Shown: piece by piece, positions 48,886 to 60,209 of the stretch
How the letters are laid out: every line of letters starts with the position of its first letter
Numbering within the stretch: position 1 is the stretch's first letter
From: Pseudoscleropodium purum
Lineage: Eukaryota; Streptophyta; Bryopsida; Hypnales; Brachytheciaceae
Assembly (NCBI GenBank): GCA_963969395.1
Contig: OZ017799.1
Span: forward strand, 25,484,501-25,548,500
DNA length: 64,000 bases
Reading direction: 5' to 3'
Notes under the pieces: model-generated
Told to the model about the DNA's origin: nothing
The model's input: the letters and a program-made list of their open reading frames with translations, nothing else
Databases searched by the model: none
Translations under genes and position numbers: made by a program

Positions 48886-50753
48886 TACTTAGACTGATTT
48901 TTTATAAAGATGTAAAAAATAAATCTTCTTGTTTTTTCAAAACAAAGCTTCATGGACATTGATGGAGGGCTTCCACAAATGGAGCGATTGGAGCTAGTCA
49001 CCAATGATGATTCTCAACTTGTGGTTGGCAATCCTCAAGTTAGATGCATTTCTATTTATGTTGGTATGATAACTTCTATCGTTGTTTTTGTATTATAGTT
49101 GTTGTATTTGTTTTCATTTCCCATGACTTCTTAATGTTAACTATAACTTGGGTTCAATTTTCTATTGATTGTAGGTTGACAGCATCATTGATATTCATAT
49201 TGCTAATCTAGTTTTTGAAGGGCAAACGATAGATGAAGTAGAAGAGGATGTGTGAAATGGTCAGAAATTGGAATCCAATGCAGTCATCAACAGCATGTTC
49301 TTCAATGGTGGTGGTCCAGGATCTTGATTTGATATTCCTTTGTGTAGAATGATTGGGCTTCCATTGGTCCATCCTCTCCTTCAAAGTCAAGTGAAACGAT
49401 TGAAGGCTGAGTTTGTTCATGGATATTGACAAGGTGATCGTGTACTTTATGTATTAACAACAAATGACAAGGGAGCTTCCAAGTTAGTGACACCTAAGAT
49501 CATAGAGACATGGAATGAAGACTGGATACACAAGAATGACCAATTTGAGTGCTAGTTGAGAACCATCTCACATTTGTCAAATCACATGTTTTTCATATGG
49601 GATGGCAATCATAGATTGGTGGCTTGGTATACTTATATCCACAAAATGCATCGGCATGATTGCAAGTGGCATTTGTCTATTGATTGTATATTATTAGTGT
49701 CCAAAGGCCGTACATGCATTCTATTGGAGGCTATGAATGACATCAATTGGTGAGTTCCAATGTTTGTTGAATCAAAATTTATTTTATTTTACTACTTCTT
49801 CAATTGTATTGTTATGTTTGATGCTTTCACATTCATTCATCTTACATTCTATTTTCATTGATATTTGTAGGTCTATGAGCACTCTCATATCAAAAGCAAC
49901 TTGGTTCAACAATTTGCACAGAATGAGTGCCTATGGCAACTTACAATTGGAAGAGTTCAAGGGGCTTCTAACTGATAAGGATTACAAGAAATGTGAGACC
50001 AGAAAGCTACTAAGTGCTTGGTATCCATTGACATCTCTTGTCTTCATACAATTCCTTCATCGGGTGAGTATCTTTTGTTTGTAAAACTTTTCCATTCATT
50101 TGTTGTGATTTGTAAAATTCATTTTATACTAATTTCAGGTTCATATTTTTTATGTGCAGCAAGAAATTGCTACTGTTTTAGATGTGGCTGTGTGAACTTA
50201 CTATGAAAAGACACAATTGGAAGAACGAATTCCAAAGGGTGTTTATGAGGCCATGACTCAAGCTGCCACTACAGCTATCAAAGGATTTTGAATGGAGTTT
50301 GATAAACAATCCGCCATTGCAAATCCAGAAAATGGCATTGAATTTCTAGAAGAGGTATATTATTATGCATACTTTCTTTTTTTATTTATATGATTATTTT
50401 TGGACTTGATTTTTACTATACTTTTGTCTTTTCAAATTTCAGATAAACTTGCATTACATCATCAATGAAAAGCTTGAGATGTCTTTGGAGAAACTTCAAA
50501 GGATTTCTACATGCCAAGTTCAACCAAACCACAAGGTTCATTGGCTTAGGTGGTAGAACTCAAGTGAGACTACTAGAAAGGGTTTCAGATTTCCTGTCCT
50601 CGGTTTCAATACAATGACCTTAGAGACTTGGCTTTGTAAGGCCTCATTTTGGGGCTTTGGGCTGAGGTATGTGATCAACTTTCTCTTTCATTCACATGAA
50701 AAAAAATTACATTTTACAAGTTCATAAATGTTTTGATTTATATCTCATAGTTG

Positions 50754-51085
50754 TACCATACCAAAGTGTGGTAAAAAGGAACCGCAGTCAAAATTTACTG
50801 CGGTTCTTTTCTCCATAGTGTTGTACATGTTGTTGACTATAACTGTATCTTTCTTTTCCCATTTTTGAATTGAAGTTTTAGAATTTGAAGGCATGTAATG
50901 TACCATTGGAAAGGTATTGAAAATAACTTTCCAATGGTATATTACACGCCTTCAAATTCCAAAAATTCAATTGAAAAATTGAAAAAGAAGGCTACAGCTA
51001 TAGTCAGCAGCATGTACAACATTGTGAAGAAAAAAACTGCAATGAATTTTGACTATAGTTCTTTTTACCACAATTTGGTATAGTG
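50754..51085. mobile_element. CACTA-type foldback MITE, copy 1 (332 bp)
   Basis: The right end inverts to CACTATACCAAATTGTGGTA. The left end TACCATACCAAAGTGTGG is the same sequence with two substitutions in CACTA. The flanking triplet TTG is duplicated (50751-50753 and 51086-51088). The two halves are inverse over nearly the full length, so the element forms one long hairpin. It is inserted in an intron of the methyltransferase-like gene. Non-coding. Confidence 0.75.
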
Positions 51086-52699
51086 TTGTACCATACTATC
51101 ATGATATGCTTTTCCTTCATAATGTCTTATTACTTATATTTTTAAACTTTCTTGTAGTTGGAGGAGGTAGCCAAAGCAAAATTCACAAGCATCATCAAGT
51201 CTGAGAGTATTGTAGTTCAATAGAATGCCAATGATGAGTTGGATTCAATTGGAGATTATGTGGAGACATGGCACATTGTGTTGTGGGATCATAATTTTTG
51301 GTAATTGTTGTTCAAGGACGACTCTTTGTATTCACAATCTATTCCTTTCAAAGACCAAGAAGGTACAAATGTGGCTATAAGGAGGATTCTATATAGGTAT
51401 ATCTTTTATTTTAGTTGCCTTTAGTTTTGCAAATCTTAACTGTTTCACAAAGTCATCAAAAATGCATGTGCATCTTTATCATTGTAATAATTACACCTAT
51501 TCTATGATTGTAGATATTTCAAGCGAGAGCTCATTCTAAAAGGTGGAATTGAGCAAAAATTCATGCCCAAATTGTTTAGAGGATGGTTGATACTTCTTTA
51601 AAGGGTTGTATATTCACTTTGATTCAACAACAAGGGTTTTTTGTTCAAGAGCTCCAAGCATGTCTTTAGTATCTAGAGTGTCTAAGGATTTTTGCCCCAA
51701 CACTTAAAGCATCTGAGAAAAAATCTACCAAAGATCCTCCCAAAATAGGTTTATAGGAGAAGTCTCTTGATGAAGAAGAGGTTGAAGAAGTTGCACTAGT
51801 GAAGAAGGGACGTAAGCCAAAGGAGAAAAAGGCTACAAAGAAGACGACGAAAGAGACAACCACGAAAAATGACACTCCTTCATCTATTCCAGCTTCTATT
51901 TTTGTACCTCCTCCTTCTCTTGTGCCTCCTACCACTTTAGAAGTCATTGATACGACCCGGTCTCATTGCCCTTCAACTCTCATGTTTATTACGACAAATG
52001 TCTTTGCTTCATCAAAGTATATTGCTAGATCCACAATTCAATTTGACAGACATGGTATTGAGCCTCAGGCTCTAATTCTACCATCATCAATTTCTACAAT
52101 GCTCAATGTTAAAGAGAAGACGGGGGACAATGCATCAATATGGAATCAAATGCTTGATTTTGTCCAAAAGGTAAGGTCTACGTTCTCTAGCCTTGTCATG
52201 ATTAATTTTTTTCATTTCACATTAAGTTATTAGCATAACATAGCAGTTCATTCATACATCTAACTTACAATGTGCATTTTTTATTGTCAAGGTTGGTAGG
52301 GACTAGTTGCAAATTCTTGGAGGCTCCGTGAGTCCTATTGCATGCTTTGACTTGATTGTTGCCGATATCCCAAATGGACTATTGGTCCCTAATGTCTCCA
52401 TTCCACCTTCTAATATTCCTGCTTAGAACATATTGAATCAAGAAGAGGTTATTGAATCCATTTTTGAATTTGCTTCGGAATTTGTTCATGATGATGGAGT
52501 AATTTTGTTGTTCCATCTTGAAAATAGTAAGGTAGAGGAATTTACCCTTGAGCATGCCAATACGTATGGTTTTTGTCTACTTGACTCTTGGATGGGTGTG
52601 AATGAGATGAAGCTTTCGAGTTTCAAAAAATCCAAATGTTGGGTGAGTTTCACTGAATTTTTTTTCATTTGTAGTTTTTGATGTTTTGAACAACTTCTA

Positions 52700-53031
52700 C
52701 ACTATACCAAAATGTAGTAAGAAGAACTACAGTCAAAATTCATTGCAGTTTTTTTCTCCACAATGCTATACATGTTGTTGACTATTGTTGCAACCTTTTT
52801 ATTTTTATTTTCTAACTCAATTTTTGAAATTTGAAGGCATGTAATGTACCATTGGAAAGGTATTTTTAGTACCTTTCCAATAGTACATTACATGCCATGA
52901 AACTCTAAAAATTCAATTCAAAAATTGAAAAAGAAGGCTACAACAATAGTCAACAACATATACAACATTGTGGAGAAAAAAACTGCAATGAATTTTGACT
53001 GCAGTTCTTCTTACTACATTTTGGTATAGTG
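52700..53031. mobile_element. CACTA-type foldback MITE, copy 2 (332 bp)
   Basis: Ends are exact inverses: CACTATACCAAAATGTAGTA and TACTACATTTTGGTATAGTG. The flanking triplet CTA is duplicated (52697-52699 and 53032-53034). Length is identical to copy 1 at 50754 and the sequence is clearly homologous. It lies in another intron of the same gene. CACTA ends with a 3-bp TSD are diagnostic of the CACTA/EnSpm superfamily. No transposase inside. Confidence 0.8.
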
Positions 53032-54435
53032 CTAGTAACATTGTATTTTCAAATACTAATTGTCATACTTGTTTATCCCTCGCAGTCACAATGCTATCAG
53101 ATCCTCTTATTTGTACAAAGACAATGGGAGGAAACATCAGTGGTATCTAAGTTTTCTATCACTATAAACCAACAGTTTAGTGATGTAGGTACAAACCTTG
53201 AAGAAGTTGACCTTCTCTACAACTACACCTCCTAGCAGACTCAACTCATGAATGGTACAATTCCGTGGAGAGGTGCCCATGAGAAAGACCCTTTATTTGT
53301 ACAGCTACTAATCGAGGCATCTTCAAAACCTGGTGATGTGGTATTGGATTGTTATGCATCTACATGTACCTTTCATTAGTCATTACTTTTTATTATTCAA
53401 ATTGTGAATTTTTTACATTGTAACATATTTGGTGCAACTAGTGACATTGCATTCAATGAATAGGGGCCTCTATCCATGTATGCTGCAACATTGGACATCA
53501 TTTGGTAGCCTTAGAGAGTGATAGTGAGATTTTTGAAGTCTTCTTCAACCTTTGATCATCTTTCCTACTTTTATTGCCATCATTCAAACTAAAAAGCCGT
53601 TACCTATAGTGTTGGATGCATCTGATGACAAGGACATTATCAAACCTTCTACTATGCCTCGAAAAAAACGTTGCTGTAAGTAAATTTGTTGATGCTTTTA
53701 GACATGTGTTTATTTTCTTTTATTGTACAATGTCTTTTAATTTATTCAAAGTTTCTAATTATTTAATCATTGCATCTTCTAAAGGCAATCTTTTCAAGCA
53801 TTTGGTGCTCTTGCCTTCTCCTAGTCCAAAGAATTTGTCATGTTATATCGAGACTCTAGAGATAGCTATGGCAAAGGCTCCATTATCCATTTCTGTTGCC
53901 AAGCATCGTTCATACAATATTACTGTCAAGAAGTTTTTAGACCTTGAAGCAGCAAATTGATCTTGTTCTAAAGACTATTGTTGTTATTTGATTTTCTAAT
54001 GTCATGTAGTAAGACTAAAAGGGCTACTAAATTCTTGCACTTTATCATATTCTTAAGTTATTTTGTATTTTGGTGATCTTTAGAATGCTAGTAAAAAGGA
54101 CATTCATTTCAAGAGATAATGGTTGTTGTTGTCAATTATTAAATTTTTTTGTAGATTGAATCTATTTCCTTCTATTGGCAATATGGTACTTCTCTTTGAT
54201 GAAAATATATAATTATAAATAGTAAATGTTGGTGTTAGTATAAGAATAAATTTGATGAACTTAAAAAATGCTTAAAAAGAATTGTGAATTTTAATTAAAA
54301 GTGGTACCTTCACCCTAAAATGGTTTAAAAATACCATATAAGCATAGGTACTTAGTTCAAAAAAATCCACCTAAACCTTGGATTTAAGAAACTCGATAAG
54401 TAACATTTATCTATAACAAATGATTTTATAATCCC

Positions 54436-54570
54436 AATCATCCATTAATCATCCAAATTCATTTTCATCCAATGTCATGAACAAATGTATTTCATTCAAT
54501 AAAGTCAACTAAATAATAATTCATCCAACTCCATTCAACTCCATTCATCTCCATTCATCTCTATTCATTC
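54436..54570. repeat. Right subterminal CCATTCAT-type repeats
   Basis: Clustered CCATTCATCT, CCATTCAACT and CATCCAA motifs about 150-280 bp inside the right end of the 13.3-kb element. They are the inverse of the ATGAATG repeats at the left end. Confidence 0.5.
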
Positions 54571-54881
54571 TCTTTGAGTGCATCTATAGCTTTATGCTTT
54601 TATAATAAACCATGAACTGAAAATCCTTATGGTAAAAAATTATAGGTTTTTCACAAATTCTTCACAAATTTCTCAATGCTCAACACTCATTGCTCAACGC
54701 TCATACTTTAGCAACCCTACCATGAGGCATGTACAAGGGTGCCTTATGAGTGGGTGACTTTTCAGTGGATGACTTCTAGTTGGGAGATTACTTTGAAGGG
54801 CAATTGCCTTTGGGCGACTTTTTCAAGAACAACTCTTCTTCATTATGTTCTATAGTCAAATTTTAGTTATGTCACTAGTGG

Positions 54882-56160
54882 TTAACCCCAAAGTAATAAG
54901 TAGCATTTTTTGCAATAGAGCATTTTTGGTCATCTATTTACAAATGGAATTTTCATTTTTTTCTTTAAATTTTCAAACAACATTTTCATAACAATTGACT
55001 ACATGGTTAAAATTTATTTTATGATATATAGTTTTTTTAGAACTCGGGCAATTCAAAAAATCACTTTCTTAAGAAATAAGAGATCTAAAATTGTTTTCTT
55101 AGATTTTTATGTATTCTACATAGAGGGAAAAGTTAACATGTAAATATAGAATTTATGAGCCCATAAGCCTAAGAGTCTATGTTATAGATTTTTTTATATT
55201 TATAGATATACTTGTTATAAATACTTGCAAGACTTAAAGACTCACATCTTTCTACTCATAAATTGTAACTGGTAGTTATTGCCACTTCTCAATGTATAAT
55301 GACACTTTGTGTCACTATACATTGAGATTTTAAAACTTATGATTTTAAAATTTTAAAACTTACATTTGAATCCCCTTGTACCCCTCTTGTAATTTTCACA
55401 AACCAACATGGTGACAATCAATATGGGACAATTCTCTATATTCATATCCGGTATTGTATCTGTATCTGGTATCCATATTTACTATTCATCCCATATCCGT
55501 ATTCAATATCGTATTCATATCCAATACTTATATTTAATATTCATCATGTATTTGTATCTGATACTATATATGTATTTGGCATTTGGACAGCTTAAATTAA
55601 ATCTCACAAGATCTATGGCTTGTGATTTTTTGAAAAATCAATAGCAACTTTGAAGGTAAGCATTTTTTAAATTAAAAAAATCAATGGATTGTACATTTTC
55701 TAAGAAAAGGGGGGGCAATTAATGCAAACCAGGGTGGTATGCCTCTTTTCAATGGATAGTTGTATGTATAGAAAACTTTGAATCATTTTATTTTGATTGA
55801 TGAGATGAAAGTTATGAGGAGTTTTAGTTTGTGGGTAGTTATGAAATTTCTACTCTAAAATAAACTTTGAAGTCTTTTATATTTTTACTCAATTTTCAAT
55901 ATTTCTAGAAATAAATAAAATCAGAGGATGTAGATTGATTTAGTAATATAACATTACAACCATTGGAATTAGCATTTTCCAACTCTATAACTAAATTCTT
56001 CACAATTTAGTATTTTAAACCGTTCTCTACTTCTTTCTACTTATTATTTTTTCAAGCCTAATTTATATGTGTTAGAGTATGTAGCATTTCACGGATCTTG
56101 TAATAGCCCTACATATTATATAAAAAATTTCATCCCTTTGAATTAAATGAACCCTATCTT
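54882..56160 (-). repeat. TTAA-bounded repeat family, copy D1 (interrupted)
   Basis: Minus-orientation copy starting GTTAACCCCAAAG. The family sequence is recognisable at 54882-55130 (TTGACTACATGGTTAAAA) and 55770-56160. The middle, about 55135-55700, is foreign. It includes a GAGCCCATAAGCCTAAG segment like the one in copy C, and a stretch of GTATCC/GTATTCATATCC repeats that is the inverse of sequence near 24500-24600. The intact site GTTATGAGGAGTTTTAGTTT near 55812 is the unoccupied counterpart of the MITE insertion in D2. Confidence 0.5.
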
Positions 56161-57379
56161 TTAACCCCTAAATGTCAAAACTGCGTTTTTTTGGCAACAT
56201 AGCAATTTTGGGCAACTTACTATGAATAGAGTTTTTATTTATTTTTGCTAAAATCTTTGCACAACATGTGCCTAAGGAGTAGCTTTAAGGCCCAACAATT
56301 TTCATAACTTTTGACTACATGGTTCAAAAGTTATTGCATGATATGTGATTTTCAATGCTTGACGCGCAATCCAAAAATTTCTTAAAATATGACTTTTTTC
56401 AAAAATAAAATTTGAAATTGGTTTTCTAGTTTTGAATTATTCCATTTTGATTTACAAGGTGAAAGTTATGAGGCAGGGTTGACGAATTTCAACGTCCGCC
56501 CCAAAATAGCGTCCGTTTTCCGGATGTCCGGACGCTAGCGGATGCAGCGTCCCAACCGCCGTAGGAAAGCGGACGGCCTGACCGCCCGAGGCGGACGCCC
56601 AGATCGTGCAGACCAGATCAGTTCGCGGGTCGATCGGACGGCCGTAATCGGGCAGACGGACGGGCGAACAGGGCGGACAGGCAGACGAGGGACAAGCGGA
56701 CGCTGCGTCCGCCAGGATGCGAATGTCAGCGGACGCTGCGGACACAGCGTCCGCGTTAGGACGTCCTGTCAACCCTGTTATGAGGTGTTCTAGTTTGCAG
56801 GTAGTTACGGATTCCCTACTTGAAAATAAACTTTAGAGTCCTTTATTTAACTCAATTTTTAATATTTTTTGAAAAAATAAAAGCATATGATGTAGGTTGT
56901 TTATTATTACATTACCAAAGTTTGGATTTGAATTTTTCAATTTTACAATTAAATTCTTAACAATTTAGTCTTTTGAATGATTCTCTACTTTCTACTTACT
57001 AGTTTTTTCCTATATGTTGTGCAATTTCAAATGATGTAAAAATTTTCAAGCATATAGCCAACTTGACTTGAAGAATGAATCCAAAGAGTAACCACCATTT
57101 TGGACATTTTTTCATACAAATGTAGCCTTGTCAAGTGTAGCTGCCCATATTTTCACAGGGCCAAAAAAGTGATTTTTGTCACTTCAAATGCTAACATCTT
57201 GCAATCTACATGGTGAAAAATTCTGAAATTTTTTCCACATCTTTTCAAACTAGTTTACTAGAAGATCCTATGGTTATATGTGTCCAAAAATGTTTTCATC
57301 TAAAATTTGGTACCTATATTAAAATGACAATTTTGGAGCGTTTTTGGTGAAAACATAGTCTCTAATCTTTAGGGGTTAA
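56161..57379 (-). repeat. TTAA-bounded repeat family, copy D2
   Basis: Begins TTAACCCCTAAATG and ends CTTTAGGGGTTAA. The total is 1,219 bp, or about 907 bp without the hAT MITE at 56474-56777 and its duplicated target. It has the best-preserved inverted ends of the family. Orientation is opposite to copies A-C. Non-coding. Confidence 0.65.
56474..56777. mobile_element. hAT-type MITE, CAGGGTTGAC family, copy 2
   Basis: 304 bp, GC-rich. Ends are CAGGGTTGAC and GTCAACCCTG. A perfect 8-bp direct repeat TTATGAGG flanks it (56466-56473 and 56778-56785). It sits inside repeat copy D2; copy D1 preserves the empty site with a single TTATGAGG. The interior is the inverse of the copy at 33860. ORFs across it are artefacts of composition. 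Confidence 0.9.
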
Positions 57380-60209
57380 CTCATGTAGTTTCTAAAAAAT
57401 TGACAATGATCTTCTCAGGTAAACTAGAAAATCCAAAGTCTTCACCAAACTTAGTAAGAAATTTGGTCTAAAAAAAATGGTAGGTGTGATGGAGGGTTTC
57501 ACCTCATAGATCTATAAGACAAGAATGATATAAAATAGTTCAAAATACAATATCAATTCAAAATTGAAAAAAATGAAGAGTCTAGGGTTGATTGACTTTT
57601 GTAATTTTTTCTTGATGGATTCAATTTCCTTGCATAAATCTCTTTGTCAAAATTAACCAACTCTTCACCTGTAGCTTCCGGAGCCACTATAATAGACAAT
57701 GAAGCATGTACCAAAGTGCCAACAAGGTCTTGAAGATGCCCTTGTCTTCCTCAAAACAACAATGTGCCATCCAACAAGTGTGGATCAAAACGTATCATGG
57801 ATAATCAAACAATGTTCATTCCTTTCAAGTTCAAAATTAAACGTGGACAATTCATTTAATTCCAATAATTGTCTTGACAAAGATTCGAGCAAGGGATAAC
57901 ATGTGCTTATAGAAAAAAAAAAAAATAACATCATCAAAAAAGGTATATGATTCAATTAATATATTCAATAATAAAAGACTGTTCTCACAAGGTCTACAAT
58001 ATGGATGATCGACATTCATAGCTAGAGCTTTTGACAAAAGTGAAGTTATATATAATGTCATTACAATAGATGTCCACACTACAAAACTTAAAGTCAAGTA
58101 TGTGTTGGAATTTGAACTTTGATGGTGGCATCTTTGCAAGGTATTTTATAAGCAAAGTAATTCTAAATTGTTGACTTTGTACAAAAAGGTGAGACTTCAT
58201 ATTACAATGAGCTATTAAAGCAAAATTCTCTTAGTTATATAAGAATTTATGAAATTAAAAAATGAGGAAGTTCCATACTAGTTTTGCCACATCTAAGGAG
58301 TTGGTCAAGTAAAGTCAATTGGTTCATATCCAACTAATCTTTCTTCTTTTTGAATTTGTATATATTGCAATGTTGAAGAATAGTTTTCTTTACTGCCATA
58401 CTAATAGGACAAATGATGATGATTGTACCATCATCATGGAGATGATTGTCAACAAAATCAAACAACAATTGTATTCAACAATCTACTAAAACATTCTAAA
58501 ATGGAATTTCCATTTCTACGTCACTTAGACTAAGAACTGGAAGAGTCTTGGGCATATTTACCAAAATAAGATAATACTTAGGTGTTTGTTGAGTATTTTA
58601 TAGTAAGTCCTATCTTGTTTTCATGTATGCTAAAGAAGAATCCATAATTCAAGTCAATTGTAGAAATATGTAAATTTTTGAAGACCACCTTTCAATTTAG
58701 AAGATTCAACATATTTTTTTTGTTGAAAAAGAGTATAGTATTTTTTGGATAAACTTCACAATGTTGGTATGGTAGTTGGTTGTAAGTAGACATTTTTTTT
58801 TTAGATTGAAAAAGAATACTGTATTTTTTTAATAAACTTTACAATGTTGGTATGGTAATTGGTTGTAAGTGGACCATTTAAGCTACCAAATACTACAACC
58901 ATACTCTTATTCAATATAAACTCCACACTACAAGTAAATGACTCATCTTCTTCATTTATCGATAAAAGACGAGGAGTTATGACCTCCTTAGTGAAAATAA
59001 TATAAGATGAATTGCACCTTGCACCCTTAATTTGTGGTGCTTGTATTTGTAGACAAAATTTTTTTTTTTCCAAAATTGAACCCCAAAGTAAAATTTAAAC
59101 TATAGGAGGTAATTACTTCTAATTGGAATCCAAAACTAATCCAATTATAAGATTTTGTTTGTTTTTATTTTTGACATCACATCAATAGACTAAAATTTTA
59201 GAACTACTTATTAATAATTTGATTGGATCTGGCTTTTAACTCTTTACTCAATTAATCTTCTCTTCCATTTATTCTCCTTGCTCAATTTTTTTCTCCAATT
59301 TGCTCCACTTTGCTAATCACCTTTTTCTTTTCTCCAATTGCACTTTTATTTTGTCTTCATAAAGTTCTCTTCTTTAGCTTTGCATTCCATTTTAAAATTG
59401 TCCAATCGTTGACAAAATGTACACTTTTTTATTTTTACTTTATGATCTTCTTTATTCATTTTAATTTTAATTCTTTAAATCCAATTCTTCTTTTAATTTT
59501 TATTAATATCAATTCTATTCAATATTTCCAATTGGTTCTATTCATTGTGTATAGCAATCACCTAAGATATCTCAATTGGATTTATACATGTCCAAGCTTA
59601 TAATATCACAATCGGTTCTAATGCTTCAACTTCCCGATTGGTTATGTTGGATATTCATATTTAGTCCAATTACCCTATTCTCCCACAATTTCATTCTTGA
59701 TTAGCTTCCACTTAGTTACTTGACAATCACATTAGTTATAGTTCATCTCCAATTGGTTCACTCAAATGTTCAATTTAATTTTCCAATTTAAATTCTCACA
59801 ATCTTTCAATTCAACACAGATTCATTTGACAAATCTTTTGCCTAAACCTTTAGACATTGTGACACTTGTTCTTAGTCTCTTTTTTCTAGTTAATTCCCTC
59901 TTATTAGAATATTATTTGGAGGGTAGGCAGCGGGCAGAAGTTCAATCCGGCGTTTCCCCTAATGCCGACGGGGACAAGTTACCTTAGTGCCGAGGGTTCG
60001 CCCTCCCTCGTCGCCCCTCTCCTCCATCATGTTAAGTTCTCGAAGCTTTCACTTAGGTTACCCTTTCCGTCCCGACATGCTTCTTTCCGTTGGTCCCTCG
60101 TGTTGAGGTTCCGCCTCGTCCATCTCTTCTCTCCCTGCCATCTTGTTCTGCTCTGCCTGCCTGCCTGCCTGGTTTTTGCACTTCTCACCGTGGTCTTCTC
60201 ACAGCGGCC
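57380..60209. other. Intergenic, upstream of the J-domain gene
   Basis: AT-rich to about 59.9 kb without recognisable coding. From about 59.92 kb GC rises abruptly and the sequence becomes pyrimidine-rich, as expected of the promoter and 5' untranslated region of the J-domain gene. An in-frame ATG at 60090 would add 40 residues with no J-protein similarity, so I take it as leader. Confidence 0.4.

Larger units (their letters stand above)
47457..53960 (+). pseudogene. ParB/Srx-like motif plus N6A/N4C-type DNA methyltransferase, broken
   Basis: Multi-exon gene with GT-AG-like borders. Exon 1 starts MNLWSGMLHKDGEVHGDGWE; intron 1 (about 47582-48946) holds the palindrome array. The exon at 49171-49750 contains FFIWDGNHRLVAWYTYI, resembling the ParB/sulfiredoxin DGxHR motif. 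Helical exons follow (49872-50690), then a Lys-rich stretch (51800-51870). The exon from 52287 reads ACFDLIVADIPNGLL, matching methyltransferase motif IV (usually DPPY/F). 53280-53370 reads DPLFVQLLIEASSKPGDVVLDCYAST, matching motif I (VLDPFxGSG). 53465-53550 reads HHLVALESDSEIFE, the usual LGR-x-F-x-G-x-E segment. The motif IV before motif I order is that of permuted beta-class enzymes (PF01555). More than a dozen stops and some indels show inactivity. It ends at TGA 53960. Functions are inferred from motifs. Confidence 0.65.
41399..54717. mobile_element. 13.3-kb composite TIR transposon carrying a DNA methyltransferase gene
   Basis: The left end (about 41403) reads GGTGCTAGAGTGTGAGCG and then GAGCAATGAGCGTTGAGC. 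The inverse of the right end (from 54717) reads GGGTTGCTAAAGTATGAGCG and then GAGCAATGAGTGTTGAGC. Just outside lie TACCATAAGGC (41388-41398) and TACCATGAGGC (54718-54728), a candidate 11-bp target duplication with one mismatch. ATGAATGG-like repeats follow inside both ends in opposite orientation. The cargo is a minus-strand MULE-like transposase (42239-46035), an unidentified plus-strand gene (46344-47085) and a plus-strand ParB-like/methyltransferase gene (47457-53960). TIR divergence and broken genes show that it is old and immobile. Exact borders are uncertain by a few bases. Confidence 0.65.

Noticed and set aside
49171..53240. Reading all stops as proof of C-to-T mutation
   Set aside because: Every stop codon is one C-to-T step from a Gln or Arg codon, so the pattern is uninformative without an intact relative.
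56452..56793. ORFs of 106 and 83 residues
   Set aside because: Same reason: they span the hAT MITE copy 2 and its flanks.
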